Assembly (NCBI RefSeq): GCF_000938305.1 | Contig: NZ_JYMT01000002.1 | Location: forward strand, 209,844 to 273,843 | Direction of reading: 5' to 3' | Length of the DNA: 64,000 bases | Origin: Bradyrhizobium sp. LTSP885 | GTDB taxonomy: Bacteria > Pseudomonadota > Alphaproteobacteria > Rhizobiales > Xanthobacteraceae | In this document: positions 1 to 10,119 of the stretch, in pieces | How positions within the stretch are numbered: position 1 is the stretch's first letter | Layout: every line of letters starts with the position of its first letter | The notes under the pieces: model-generated | Database searches by the model: none | Told to the model about the DNA's origin: nothing | What the model saw: only the letters and a program-made list of their open reading frames with translations | Position numbers and translations under genes: made by a program

Positions 1-1374
1 CACAATTGGCTGGTGCGCGACGTCAACGACCTCGCCAAGGTGCTGCATGAAGCCTTCTATGTCGCGATGACCGGCCGGCCCGGCCCGGTGCTGGTCGACG
101 TGCCCAAGGACGTGCAGTTCGCGACCGGCACCTACCATCCGCCGCGCAAGTCGGACGTGCACATCTCCTATACGCCGCGCGTGAAGGGCGACGCGACCCT
201 GATCCGCAAGACGGTTGCGATGCTGGCCTCCGCGAAACGCCCGGTGATCTACTCCGGCGGCGGCGTCATCAATTCGGGCCCCGATGCCTCGAAGCTGCTG
301 CGCGAGCTGGTCGAGGTGACGGGCATTCCGATCACCTCGACGCTGATGGGGCTCGGGGCCTATCCGGCCTCGGGTCCGAACTGGCTCGGCATGCTCGGCA
401 TGCACGGCACCTACGAAGCCAACATGGCCATGCATGATTGCGACGTCATGCTGTGCGTCGGCGCGCGTTTCGACGACCGCATCACCGGCCGCGTCGATGC
501 GTTCTCGCCGGGCTCGAAGAAGATCCACATCGACATCGATCCGTCCTCGATCAACAAGAACATCCGGGTCGACGTGCCGATCATCGGCGATTGCGGCAAC
601 GTGCTCGGCGACATCCTGCAGGTGTTCAAGGCGGAGGCGAAGAAGCCCGACATCAAGGCGTGGTGGCAGCAGATCGCGCAATGGCGCGCGCGCAAGTCGC
701 TGTCCTACCGGAAGAACAACGATATCATCCTGCCGCAATACGCGATCGAGCGGCTGTTCGAGCTGACCCGCGGCAAGGACACCTACATCACGACCGAAGT
801 CGGCCAGCACCAGATGTGGGCCGCGCAGTTCTTCGGCGTCGAGGAGCCGCACCGCTGGATGACCTCGGGCGGTCTCGGCACCATGGGCTATGGCCTGCCG
901 GCCGCGATCGGCGTGCAGGTGGCGCATCGCGACAGCCTGGTGATCGACATCGCCGGCGACGCCTCGGTGCAGATGACGATGCAGGAGATGTCGACGGCGG
1001 TCCAGCACGAGCTGCCGATCAAGATCTTCATCCTGAACAACCAGTACATGGGCATGGTGCGGCAGTGGCAGCAGCTGTTGCACGGCAACCGCCTGTCGCA
1101 CTCCTACTCGGAGGCGCTGCCGGATTTCGTCAAGCTCGCCGAGGCCTATGGCGGTGTCGGCATCCGCGCGCACAAGCCCGCCGATCTCGACGGCGCGATC
1201 AAGGAGATGATCTCGGTCAAAAAACCGGTGCTGTTCGATTGCCGTGTCGCGGCCCTGGAGAACTGCTTCCCGATGATCCCGTCGGGCAAGGCGCATAACG
1301 AGATGTTGCTGCCGGAAGAGGCGACCGATGAAGCCACCGCAAAGGCCTTCGCCGGCGGCAAGGCGCTGGTGTGA
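1..1374 (+). CDS. ilvI: Acetolactate synthase large subunit, 3' part (5' end outside window)
   Basis: The frame is open from base 1, so the gene begins upstream; about 457 C-terminal codons are present. The enzyme condenses two pyruvates, or pyruvate with 2-oxobutyrate, in the first common step of valine, leucine and isoleucine synthesis, using ThDP, Mg2+ and FAD. Visible are the end of the pyrimidine-binding domain (GRPGPVLVDVPKDVQ), the central FAD-binding domain (GGGVINSG, then VGARFDDRITG) and the ThDP/Mg2+ domain with GDASVQM followed by LNNQYMGMVRQWQ. It is followed by a dispersed repeat, a dehydratase gene and the small subunit ilvN. Identity is certain; the choice between the names ilvB and ilvI is conventional. 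Confidence 0.96.
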   Translation, partial: HNWLVRDVNDLAKVLHEAFYVAMTGRPGPVLVDVPKDVQFATGTYHPPRKSDVHISYTPRVKGDATLIRKTVAMLASAKRPVIYSGGGVINSGPDASKLLRELVEVTGIPITSTLMGLGAYPASGPNWLGMLGMHGTYEANMAMHDCDVMLCVGARFDDRITGRVDAFSPGSKKIHIDIDPSSINKNIRVDVPIIGDCGNVLGDILQVFKAEAKKPDIKAWWQQIAQWRARKSLSYRKNNDIILPQYAIERLFELTRGKDTYITTEVGQHQMWAAQFFGVEEPHRWMTSGGLGTMGYGLPAAIGVQVAHRDSLVIDIAGDASVQMTMQEMSTAVQHELPIKIFILNNQYMGMVRQWQQLLHGNRLSHSYSEALPDFVKLAEAYGGVGIRAHKPADLDGAIKEMISVKKPVLFDCRVAALENCFPMIPSGKAHNEMLLPEEATDEATAKAFAGGKALV

Positions 1375-1403
1375 CGATGCGCGACGCAAACACAAACTCC
1401 GCT

Positions 1404-1521
1404 GTCATCCCCGCGAAAGCGGGGATCCAGTACGCCGGGACGTCTGAGATTGAATCGAGAGGCCGCGGCGTACTGGGTCGCCCGGTCCATGTGCGCAATT
1501 GCGCACAGGCCGGGCGATGAC
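1404..1521. repeat. Dispersed palindromic repeat
   Basis: This segment begins with GTCATCCCCGCG and ends with CGGGCGATGAC. It contains the short hairpin CCCCGCgaaaGCGGGG, an arm pair around CAGTACGCCG/GCGTACTGGG, and the dyad TGTGCGCAATTGCGCACA inside GCCCGG/CCGGGC arms. The right part recurs in inverted orientation at 54830-54867. It lies between ilvI and the dehydratase and probably marks the true upstream limit of the latter gene. Confidence 0.75.
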
Positions 1522-1552
1522 AACGGAGAGAGCAGAGCGATTGGAAGCGAAG

Positions 1553-2551
1553 ATGTTTGACCTCAACGAGCTCGAGCGCGCGCACAAAATCGTCGGCACG
1601 GTTGTGCCGCCGACGCCGGCCTATGCGTGGCCGCTGCTGGCCGAGCGGCTCGGCACGCGCGTCGTCGTCAAGCATGAGAACCACACGCCGATCGGCGCCT
1701 TCAAGGTGCGCGGTGGCCTCGTCTACCTGGAACGGCTGAAGCGCGAGCGGCCGGATGTGCCGGGCATCATCTCAGCGACGCGCGGCAATCATGGCCAGAG
1801 CCTGGCCTTTGCCGCTGGTCGACACGGCGTGCCGGCGGTGATCTATGTGCCGCGTGGCAACTCGGTCGAGAAGAACCGCGCGATGCGGGCGTTCGGCGCC
1901 GAGCTGGTTGAGCATGGCGAGGACTTCCAGGCCGCGAAGGAAGAGGCCCAGCGGCGCGCGCAGTTTGCCGGGCTGCACATGGTGCCGTCGTTCCATCCAG
2001 ACCTGGTGCTGGGAGTTGCGACCTACGCGCTCGAACTGTTCCGGACCGCGCCTGACATCGACATTCTCTATGTGCCGATCGGGCAGGGCTCCGGCATCTC
2101 CGGCTGTATCATGGCGCGCGACCTGCTCGGTCTGAAGACGGAGATCGTCGGCGTGCAGTCGACGGAAGCGCCGTCCTATGCGCTGTCGTTCGCGGCCGGC
2201 AAGATCGTGACCACCGAAACCAGCGACACCCGCGCCGACGGCATGGCGACGCGGATTCCCGATCCGGAGGCGTTCGCCCTGATCCGCAAGGGCGCGTCCC
2301 GCATCGTGCAGGTCACCGACGACGAGATCGGGCATGCGATCCGCGCCTACTGGACCGACACGCACAATCTCGCCGAGGGCGCGGGCGCCGCTCCGCTCGC
2401 GGCCGCGCTGCAGGAAAAGAGCAGGCTCGCCGGCAAGCGGGTCGGCCTGATCCTGAGCGGCGGCAATATCGATTTCGATCTGTTCCGCACCTGGGTCGGA
2501 ACGGATGCCAAAATGGATGCCAACCCCGCCGCCAAGCGGGCGGTGGCATGA
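1553..2551 (+). CDS. Threonine dehydratase-like PLP enzyme, short form without regulatory domain
   Basis: A fold type II PLP enzyme of 332 residues. PIGAFKVRGG carries the Schiff-base lysine, SATRGNHGQS the Asn loop, GQGSGISG the phosphate loop and SGGN the C-terminal pyridine site. It would deaminate threonine (or serine) to 2-oxobutyrate (or pyruvate). Biosynthetic IlvA is about 510 residues with C-terminal ACT-like domains; this protein stops after the catalytic core, so isoleucine feedback through those domains is not expected. The ATG at 1553 is preferred because the upstream in-frame starts (TTG 1499, ATG 1517) lie inside the dispersed repeat. Its place between ilvI and ilvN suggests 2-oxobutyrate supply for isoleucine, which is an inference; related hydroxy-amino-acid dehydratases cannot be excluded. 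Confidence 0.88.
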   Translation: MFDLNELERAHKIVGTVVPPTPAYAWPLLAERLGTRVVVKHENHTPIGAFKVRGGLVYLERLKRERPDVPGIISATRGNHGQSLAFAAGRHGVPAVIYVPRGNSVEKNRAMRAFGAELVEHGEDFQAAKEEAQRRAQFAGLHMVPSFHPDLVLGVATYALELFRTAPDIDILYVPIGQGSGISGCIMARDLLGLKTEIVGVQSTEAPSYALSFAAGKIVTTETSDTRADGMATRIPDPEAFALIRKGASRIVQVTDDEIGHAIRAYWTDTHNLAEGAGAAPLAAALQEKSRLAGKRVGLILSGGNIDFDLFRTWVGTDAKMDANPAAKRAVA

Positions 2552-2575
2552 CGATGAGACCGTAAGGGGACGACA

Positions 2576-3118
2576 ATGAACCAGCCCGCATCCGCCTACT
2601 TCCTTGAAGAGCGTCACGATCCCAACGAGACGCACACGCTGTCCGTGCTCGTGCAGAACGAGCCCGGCGTGCTCGCCCGCGTGATCGGCCTGTTCTCGGG
2701 CCGTGGCTACAACATCGACAGCCTTACGGTGTCGGAGACCGAGAGCCAGAAACACCTCTCGCGGATCACCATCGTCACCACGGGCACACCGATGGTGATC
2801 CAGCAGATCAAGCACCAGCTCGACCGCATGATTCCAGTTTACCGCGTGGTCGACATGACGGTGACCGGACAGGCGATCGAACGCGAACTCGCGATGGTCA
2901 AGGTGCGGGGCGGTGGCGACCACCGCGTCGAGGCGCTGCGGCTGGCGGATGCGTTCCGCGCCCGCGTGATCGACGCCACAACAGAGAGCTTTGTGTTCGA
3001 GATCACAGGCAATTCGTCCAAGATCAATCAGTTCATCGACCTGATGCGCCCGCTGGGCCTGGTCGAGGTGTCACGAACCGGGGTGGCCGCGATCACGCGC
3101 GGGCCGGAAGGGATGTGA
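2576..3118 (+). CDS. ilvN: Acetolactate synthase small (regulatory) subunit
   Basis: A 180-residue protein with an N-terminal ACT domain (HTLSVLVQNEPGVLARVIGL then FSGRGYNIDSLTVSETE, about residues 22-95) and the C-terminal ALS small-subunit domain. It binds the large subunit, raises its activity and confers valine feedback inhibition. A good ribosome site, AGGGGACG, precedes the ATG. The methyltransferase ATG follows 3 bases after the stop, so the two are probably cotranscribed. Length matches the family's short proteobacterial form. Some annotations use ilvH for the same family. Confidence 0.96.
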   Translation: MNQPASAYFLEERHDPNETHTLSVLVQNEPGVLARVIGLFSGRGYNIDSLTVSETESQKHLSRITIVTTGTPMVIQQIKHQLDRMIPVYRVVDMTVTGQAIERELAMVKVRGGGDHRVEALRLADAFRARVIDATTESFVFEITGNSSKINQFIDLMRPLGLVEVSRTGVAAITRGPEGM

Positions 3119-3121
3119 ATC

Positions 3122-3817
3122 ATGTTGGCGCGCGACTGGTACTATACGCAACGGCGGCAGGTCGGTCTCGATACCGCGGTCGCCTCGATCTATGACCGCC
3201 ACGACGACAGCGACGGCCGCGCCCATCAGGCGCTGACCATGCTCGGCGTCAAGCCGGGCTGGCGGGTCGCCGATATCGGTTGCGGCAACGGCGTGCTGGC
3301 GACCGAGGCCGCGCTGATGGGGGCCGAAGTCGACGCCATCGACATCTCGCCGGCGATGCTCGGGCTTGCCGAAATTTACGCCCGTGACCGCAAGGCGCGG
3401 GTCCGGACCCAGCCGGCCGGCCTGCTGTCTTTCGCCTACCAGCCCAACTCCTATGACCTGATCGTCAGCGAGTTCACGCTGCACCATCTGCCGGATTTCT
3501 GGAAAGCCGTGGCGATGTCGCGGATATTCAACGCGCTGAAGCCGGGCGCGAACTTCTATCTGCGCGACATGGTGTTCGTCAGCATGCCCGACGGCGTCGA
3601 ACGCGACGTTGAGGGCTGGGCCGATTTCTCGATCAAGAACCACGATTTCGAGCGCGAAAGCGTGATGACCCACATGCGCGACGAATACTCGACCTTCGGC
3701 TGGGTCATGGAGCGCATGCTGACGGAGACCGGCTTCACGCTGGTCTCCGTCGATTATCACGCGCCGCTGCACGGCACCTATCTGCTGCGCAAACCGAAGC
3801 CGGACCAACAAATCTAG
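3122..3817 (+). CDS. Class I SAM-dependent methyltransferase
   Basis: A 231-residue Rossmann methyltransferase. Motif I is VADIGCGNG (about residues 50-58), the acidic residue of motif II is in DAIDISPAML, and SYDLIVSEFTLHHL is the post-motif IV segment usual in small-molecule methyltransferases. The substrate cannot be read from the sequence. The start lies 3 bases downstream of the ilvN stop, so translational coupling with ilvN is likely, but a role in branched-chain metabolism is not implied by the domain. Confidence 0.85.
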   Translation: MLARDWYYTQRRQVGLDTAVASIYDRHDDSDGRAHQALTMLGVKPGWRVADIGCGNGVLATEAALMGAEVDAIDISPAMLGLAEIYARDRKARVRTQPAGLLSFAYQPNSYDLIVSEFTLHHLPDFWKAVAMSRIFNALKPGANFYLRDMVFVSMPDGVERDVEGWADFSIKNHDFERESVMTHMRDEYSTFGWVMERMLTETGFTLVSVDYHAPLHGTYLLRKPKPDQQI

Positions 3818-3852
3818 CCGTCGCACCCAAACGGAACCAAAGAAGAAAAACA

Positions 3853-4728
3853 ATGAAGCCGGCTGATGTTGGCATCGCCGTCATGGTCGCGGTGATCTGG
3901 GGGCTCGCGTTCGTCGCGAGCCGGATCGCACTCGACGAATTCTCGCCGGAGCTGATGACGACGCTACGCTTCGCCATCGCGGCGTTGCCGTGCCTGTTCC
4001 TGCGCAAGCCCGACGTCTCCTGGCCGCTGCTGATCGCGATCAGCTCCACGCTGTTCCTCGGTCAATTCCTGGCGCAGGCCTTTGCCATCGCCCATGGCGT
4101 TCCAGTCGGCCTCTCCAGCGTTGTCGTGCAGAGCCAGGCCCTGTTCACCATCGGCTTTGCCGCCGTGATCTTCGGCGAGATGCCGACGCGCATGCAGGCC
4201 ACAGGCGTCGCGATCGCCGCCATCGGCCTTCTGATGATCTGCGGCACCGTCGGCTACGACTTCAGCGTCGGTTCGTTCGCAATCCTCATGATCTGCCCGA
4301 TCAGCTTTGCGATCGGCAATCTCCTGCTGCGGCGAGCGCACGGCGTGCCGATGTTCGATCTGTTTGCCTGGCTGTGCCTCTCGGCCGCAATCCCGCTTGC
4401 CCTGCTGACGTTGATCAGCAACGGACCGCAGCCGACCTGGCAGGCGCTGACCCACATGTCGCTGACCGGATTTATCTGCGTGGTCTGTCTCGGCGGCATC
4501 TCGACCAGCATTGCCTACTGGCTGTGGGGCCGGCTGTTGCGGGACTATCCCGCCGCACAGGTGGTGCCGTTCGCGCTGCTGGTGCCGTTCGTCGGCTCGG
4601 CCGCCTCCAGCATCGTGTTCGGCGAGAAATTCGGGCCGCTGCGGCTCGCGGGCATGATCACCGTCGTCGGCGGCATCGCCGTGATGCTGCTGTCGAAGCG
4701 GCCCAAAATTCTGCCGAAAGTCGCGTGA
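3853..4728 (+). CDS. EamA/DMT-superfamily transporter
   Basis: A 291-residue inner-membrane protein with about ten hydrophobic segments in two homologous EamA halves (GLAFVASRIALDEFSPELMTTLRF at the start of the first; FICVVCLGGISTSIAYWLWG in the second). Members such as EamA, RhtA and YdcZ-type carriers export amino acids or other metabolites. An A-rich leader with AAGAAGAAAAAC precedes the ATG. It is followed 7 bases later by a LysE-family exporter, so two unrelated exporter families sit together inside an ilv block; amino-acid efflux is a reasonable but unproven guess. Confidence 0.88.
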   Translation: MKPADVGIAVMVAVIWGLAFVASRIALDEFSPELMTTLRFAIAALPCLFLRKPDVSWPLLIAISSTLFLGQFLAQAFAIAHGVPVGLSSVVVQSQALFTIGFAAVIFGEMPTRMQATGVAIAAIGLLMICGTVGYDFSVGSFAILMICPISFAIGNLLLRRAHGVPMFDLFAWLCLSAAIPLALLTLISNGPQPTWQALTHMSLTGFICVVCLGGISTSIAYWLWGRLLRDYPAAQVVPFALLVPFVGSAASSIVFGEKFGPLRLAGMITVVGGIAVMLLSKRPKILPKVA

Positions 4729-4735
4729 GGGCACC

Positions 4736-5347
4736 ATGTCGCATTCGTTGCTGTTGGCCTTCGTTATCTTTGCCGTCGTGATGTTCTTCACGCCGGGACC
4801 GAACAACATCATGCTGCTGTCGTCGGGGCTGACCTACGGCCTGCGCCGCACGGTGCCGCATATTGCCGGCATCACGGTCGGCTTCGCCTTCATGGTCGGT
4901 GCGGTCGGCATTGGGCTCGGCGCGATCTTCATCACCTATCCGGTACTGCAAACGATCCTGAAATATGCCGGTGTGGCCTATCTGGTCTATCTCGCAGCCG
5001 TCATCGCCATGGCCGAGCCGCCGTCGGCGGACCAGGGGGATGAGAGGTCCGGCCGCGGCCCGATGACGTTCTGGGGCGCGGCCATGTTCCAATGGATCAA
5101 TGCCAAGGGCTGGGTGATGGTGATCGGCACCATCACGGCCTATGCGGCGATTGCCGCCTTCCCCTGGAACATCGCGATCCAGGTAGGTGTGAGCCTGCTG
5201 CTGGGAACTGTTTCCTGTATCGCCTGGGCCCTGTTCGGCACCGCGCTGCGGCCGGTCCTGACCTCGCGCCGGGCGATCCGTGTCTTCAATGTGGTGATGG
5301 CCATCCTGCTGCTGGCCTCGCTCTACCCCGTCTTCATGGACGCATGA
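4736..5347 (+). CDS. LysE/RhtB-family amino-acid exporter
   Basis: A 203-residue membrane protein with about six hydrophobic segments and the family signature TPGPNNIMLLSSGLTYG near residue 19-35, where LysE/RhtB proteins carry GPxxxxxxxxG. These carriers export amino acids such as lysine, threonine, homoserine or leucine. It starts 7 bases after the EamA-type gene and is followed by a 150-base gap before ilvC. Substrate unknown; the ilv context would fit branched-chain amino acids or their precursors. Confidence 0.9.
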   Translation: MSHSLLLAFVIFAVVMFFTPGPNNIMLLSSGLTYGLRRTVPHIAGITVGFAFMVGAVGIGLGAIFITYPVLQTILKYAGVAYLVYLAAVIAMAEPPSADQGDERSGRGPMTFWGAAMFQWINAKGWVMVIGTITAYAAIAAFPWNIAIQVGVSLLLGTVSCIAWALFGTALRPVLTSRRAIRVFNVVMAILLLASLYPVFMDA

Positions 5348-5402
5348 TGCCGCACCGCGCCATGCGAGATGGGGGTTTCCCAGATGAGGGAAAATGCTCT
5401 AG

Positions 5403-6518
<1,116 letters not shown>

Positions 6519-6540
6519 GGCCTGATCAACGCCTTTTCGT

Positions 6541-6571
6541 CATCGAGGTCGCGCGCTGCGCGATCTCGATG
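6541..6571 (+). terminator. Hairpin downstream of ilvC (terminator-like, no U tract)
   Basis: CATCGAGGTCGCG pairs with CGCGATCTCGATG across a five-base loop, one G-U wobble in 13 pairs, starting 22 bases after the ilvC stop. No T run follows, so it may be a 3'-end stabilising hairpin, a Rho-dependent end or a repeat remnant. Confidence 0.4.
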
Positions 6572-6649
6572 TCCAAGGGCTGTCAGGATCTGGATCTGTG
6601 AGATATCCGGCTCTCCCCGATTGCATCCGCTGGCGGGGAGAAGGTGTTT

Positions 6650-6889
6650 CTAGTCGAACGCCACCCCGAGCCGACAGGCTCTTCGCCAGGCGACATGGCA
6701 GGGCACGTGTAGCCCTTCCGCGGGCATCACCAGGGTGAATTGATCGGGGATGCCGGTCTGGCTCTCGACCTGGAGCGCTGCGCCCGTTGGCGACAGATTG
6801 CGGATCGTGCAATCGATCGCGCCGCCGCCGAACTCGATCGTCCCGGCCTTCAACACCCGTTGTCTGATACCCCGACGAGCGTCCGTCAT
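6650..6889 (-). CDS. PilZ-domain protein, single domain
   Basis: A 79-residue stand-alone PilZ domain. The c-di-GMP-binding signature is visible as an N-terminal RRGIRQR arginine cluster (RxxxR-like) followed by NLSPTGAAL (the (D/N)xSxxG element). Such proteins act as c-di-GMP receptors in motility, adhesion or polysaccharide control. It is transcribed divergently from the PAS-GGDEF-EAL gene at 7069, with about 180 bases between them, which suggests shared c-di-GMP physiology. Length is near the minimum for a PilZ fold. Confidence 0.85.
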   Translation of the reverse strand: MTDARRGIRQRVLKAGTIEFGGGAIDCTIRNLSPTGAALQVESQTGIPDQFTLVMPAEGLHVPCHVAWRRACRLGVAFD

Positions 6890-6991
6890 CGTCCTGGTTC
6901 CATACTGGTTCGATTGGTCTCAACTTGAACCGGCTGCGTTAATGCAGATTTACCCGCGATGCCTGTAAGACTACGGGGCATCACCGCTGTT

Positions 6992-7020
6992 TTGACGGCT
7001 TATATTACGTACGAAATATT
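6992..7020 (+). promoter_or_regulatory. Possible sigma70-type promoter of the GGDEF/EAL gene
   Basis: TTGACG at 6992-6997 is followed after exactly 17 bases by AATATT at 7015-7020, 49 bases before the ATG at 7069. The stretch is notably AT-rich against its surroundings. The -10 match is only moderate. Confidence 0.3.
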
Positions 7021-7068
7021 AAGGTGCCCCGGTCACCTTGGCCGTCGATATCTTGGGGCGGAATCGAC

Positions 7069-10000
7069 ATGCTGGGACTTTTTCGATGGCTGGGGCGGTC
7101 CCCAGGATCGCCGGTTGCGGTACTCGGCATCCTGCTGTCGATGTCCACGATCGTTTTGTTCTGCTTCGATATAGAGACCCGCTATCTGGAGCGGATCGTC
7201 GCTGCCAAGACCGATGCGCGCAGCTTCGCGAAAGTCCTTGCCGAACATACTGCCCTGGCATTCGATGATATCGACCGCGTTCTGCTTGAAGCAGAGGCGA
7301 TCCGGGCCAGCAGCCTGGCGGTGAGGGGCACTGATCCCGCAACGGCAAACCTTGCGCTTCGCCAGTTGCAAAGCAACTCCTCCGTTCTCGTTGCGATCGG
7401 CTGGACCAACGCATCCGGCGACGTGTTGGCGCACTCCTATGCCGCCGCGCCGCCTCGCACCAATATCTCCGACATGGCGCACTTCGTCGCGCAGCGCGAC
7501 AGCGCGGATGATCAGCTGTTCATTTCGCCGCCATATCGTTCGGCGGTCGGCGACAAATGGTTCAGCGCGGCATCACGGCGGTTGAGCAACCCCGACGGCA
7601 GCTTCGCCGGCATCGTCACTGCGCCGCTCGACCAATCGTACTTCGCCAGGATTTACCGCTCGATCGATCTCGGCAAGAACGGCTCTGTCGTGCTGTTGCA
7701 TCGCGAGGGCCGCATTCTGGCCCGAGAACCCGAGCGGCGGGACGCGATCGGAAAGTCGTTCGCGGATGTCCCGCTGCTGACCGACTATCTGCCGACATCT
7801 CCGAGCGGTTCCTTCGAGTCGACCAGTCCGGTCGACGGCATTGAACGGATTGCCGGCTATCAGGCGGTACCCGGGTTGCCGCTGGTCCTCATCGTCACCT
7901 ACGCGCGCACCGACGTCCTCGCACCGTGGTATCGCCACCTCTACACTTACGGTCTGCTCGTGGCCACGATCGTCTTGTTCATCCTGTTCGGGACCTATTT
8001 GCTGGTGCGGCAGACGAATCGACTTGCTGCGAAGACGCAGGCGTTGGGACGCACCAACACCCGGTTCGATGTGGCGATCAGCAACATGTCTCAGGGGTTG
8101 TGTTTGTTCGATGCCGACAAGAAGCTCGTCATCTCCAATCGTCAATATCAGGAAATGTACGACCTGCCGGACGATCTGGTCGTGCCGGGGACGCCGCTGG
8201 ATCGCATCCTGCAGTTCTACAAGGATCGCGGTGAAGCCAGCAATCTGACCGTCGACCAGCATGTCCAGCTCATGCCGACCCAGCGCAAGCAGGATCACGA
8301 ATTGGCGGACGACCGCAAGATATTCATTCAACGCAAACCGCTGCCGGATGGTGGCTGGGTCGCGACCCACGAAGACATCACAGAGTTGAAGCGCAGCGAG
8401 CAATTGCTCGCCGAAAAGGCCGCCGAACTCGGAGCCATCAACCTCCGCTTCGACGCTGCGCTGAACAACATGTCGCAGGGGCTGTGCATGTTCGATGCCG
8501 ACCAGAAGATCGTGGTCGCGAACGCGCGTTACGGCGAAATCTATCGTCTGGACCGGGACCAGATCAGACCCGGAACGTCGCTTGCGCAGATCCTGGAATA
8601 TCGTCGCGAGAAGGGCACCAACTTCGCCGATGTGGCGCCGGAGACCTATCTCACCCGGAACATCAAGGAAGCGGCCGAGGTTCGCGAACTCGTGGACGGC
8701 CGTGTCGTTGCAATCGCCCGCCACATCATGGCGGACGGCGGCTGGCTGACGACCCATGAAGACATCACGGAGCGGGCGCACAACGAGAAGAAGGTCGCGT
8801 TCCTCGCTCAGCACGATCTGCTCACGGGACTGGCCAACCGCGTCGTGTTTTCGGAGAAACTCGATGAAGCGGCGCGGCGGCTTCAGCGGCACGGCACCAC
8901 GTTTACGGTGCTGATGCTCGATCTCGACAAGTTCAAGAACGTCAATGATACGCTCGGGCATCCCGCCGGAGATCGATTGCTGGTGGAAGTCGCCCAGCGT
9001 CTGAAATCGTCGCTGCGTGACACCGACGTGCTCGCCCGCCTCGGCGGCGACGAATTTGCGATCATTCAGGACAACGAGAAAGACCAGGTCGCCGGCGCGG
9101 TCGGACTCGCTCGCCGGATCATTGGCTTGATCGAGCAGCCTTTCGACCTCGGTGGCAACAAGGTCAATGTCGGGACCAGTGTCGGCATCGCATTCGCGCC
9201 CGAGCACGGCGACACCGCGGATGTCCTGCTGCAAAAGGCCGATATCGCGCTCTATGCGGTGAAATCCGGCGGGCGAAACGGCTTCCAGATATTCCGACCC
9301 GAGCTTACCGAGGCCGCCGACATGCAGAAGTCGTTGGAGAGCGACCTGCGCGACGCATTGTCCCGCAACGAGTTCGAGCTGCACTATCAGCCCATGGTCG
9401 ATGCGACGACGCAGACCACTTGCGGCGCAGAGGCGTTTGTACGCTGGCGGCATCCGTCAAAGGGTATATTGCTTCCCGACCAGTTCCTCCGGGCGGCGGA
9501 ATCGACCGGGCTGATGCTGCCGCTCGGCGAATGGATCCTGCGGCAGGCTTGCCTGGACGCAGCCCGCTGGCCGTCGCCGATCCGACTCGCGGTTAACATT
9601 TCCGCCGCCCAATTCGAAGGAGGCAATCTGCTCGACTCCTTGCTGGGCGCGCTGGTCGCATCCGGCCTGTCACCCGACCGGCTCGAACTGGAAATAGCCG
9701 ATGACGCGGTCGTGCAGGGCAATCAGGTCCATCTGCGCACCATGCGACAGTTGAAGAATCTCGGTGTCTCGATCGTCCTCGACAATTGCGGTGCGGGATA
9801 TTCTGCGGTGAGTTCCCTGGCGGGCTTCCCGTTCGATAAGATCAAGATCGACAAGCCGATCGCGCAGGGCATGGCAAATCGACGCGATTGCGCGGCAATG
9901 GTCTCGTCCGTGCTTGCCCTGGCGGAAGGGCTCAACGTCGCGACAGCCGCCAAGGGCGTCGAGACTGAAGCGCAGTTCGAAGCCCTGCGGGCGGCGGGCG

Positions 10001-10095
10001 TAGACTTTGTCCAGGGTTATCTGTTCGGGCGGCCGGTGCCGGTTGCCGAACTCGAGTTTAGCGCGCGCAGAACGTCAGCAAAACATGTTGCGTGA
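7069..10095 (+). CDS. Membrane PAS-PAS-GGDEF-EAL protein; EAL domain degenerate
   Basis: A 1008-residue sensor. In order: a membrane segment near residues 15-33; a periplasmic PDC/Cache-like domain to about 285; a second membrane segment about 291-313; two PAS domains (each opening with NMSQGLC(L/M)FDAD, about 332 and 461); a GGDEF domain with intact LGGDEF near 657; and an EAL domain from about 760. The GGDEF part should make c-di-GMP. The EAL part has lost family motifs: EAL reads EAF, the DDFGxGYS loop reads DNCGAGYS, and EGVE reads KGVE, so phosphodiesterase activity is doubtful. The ATG at 7069, preceded by GGGGCGGAA, is preferred to the GTG at 7024 because it places the signal anchor at the terminus. 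Confidence 0.93.
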   Translation: MLGLFRWLGRSPGSPVAVLGILLSMSTIVLFCFDIETRYLERIVAAKTDARSFAKVLAEHTALAFDDIDRVLLEAEAIRASSLAVRGTDPATANLALRQLQSNSSVLVAIGWTNASGDVLAHSYAAAPPRTNISDMAHFVAQRDSADDQLFISPPYRSAVGDKWFSAASRRLSNPDGSFAGIVTAPLDQSYFARIYRSIDLGKNGSVVLLHREGRILAREPERRDAIGKSFADVPLLTDYLPTSPSGSFESTSPVDGIERIAGYQAVPGLPLVLIVTYARTDVLAPWYRHLYTYGLLVATIVLFILFGTYLLVRQTNRLAAKTQALGRTNTRFDVAISNMSQGLCLFDADKKLVISNRQYQEMYDLPDDLVVPGTPLDRILQFYKDRGEASNLTVDQHVQLMPTQRKQDHELADDRKIFIQRKPLPDGGWVATHEDITELKRSEQLLAEKAAELGAINLRFDAALNNMSQGLCMFDADQKIVVANARYGEIYRLDRDQIRPGTSLAQILEYRREKGTNFADVAPETYLTRNIKEAAEVRELVDGRVVAIARHIMADGGWLTTHEDITERAHNEKKVAFLAQHDLLTGLANRVVFSEKLDEAARRLQRHGTTFTVLMLDLDKFKNVNDTLGHPAGDRLLVEVAQRLKSSLRDTDVLARLGGDEFAIIQDNEKDQVAGAVGLARRIIGLIEQPFDLGGNKVNVGTSVGIAFAPEHGDTADVLLQKADIALYAVKSGGRNGFQIFRPELTEAADMQKSLESDLRDALSRNEFELHYQPMVDATTQTTCGAEAFVRWRHPSKGILLPDQFLRAAESTGLMLPLGEWILRQACLDAARWPSPIRLAVNISAAQFEGGNLLDSLLGALVASGLSPDRLELEIADDAVVQGNQVHLRTMRQLKNLGVSIVLDNCGAGYSAVSSLAGFPFDKIKIDKPIAQGMANRRDCAAMVSSVLALAEGLNVATAAKGVETEAQFEALRAAGVDFVQGYLFGRPVPVAELEFSARRTSAKHVA

Positions 10096-10119
10096 CCATC
10101 GGAGGACGCGCTCTGCCGG

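Noticed and set aside
7573..9453. 626-codon minus-strand frame opposite the GGDEF/EAL gene
   Set aside because: No domain; the plus strand encodes contiguous PAS, GGDEF and EAL domains. Typical high-GC antisense frame.
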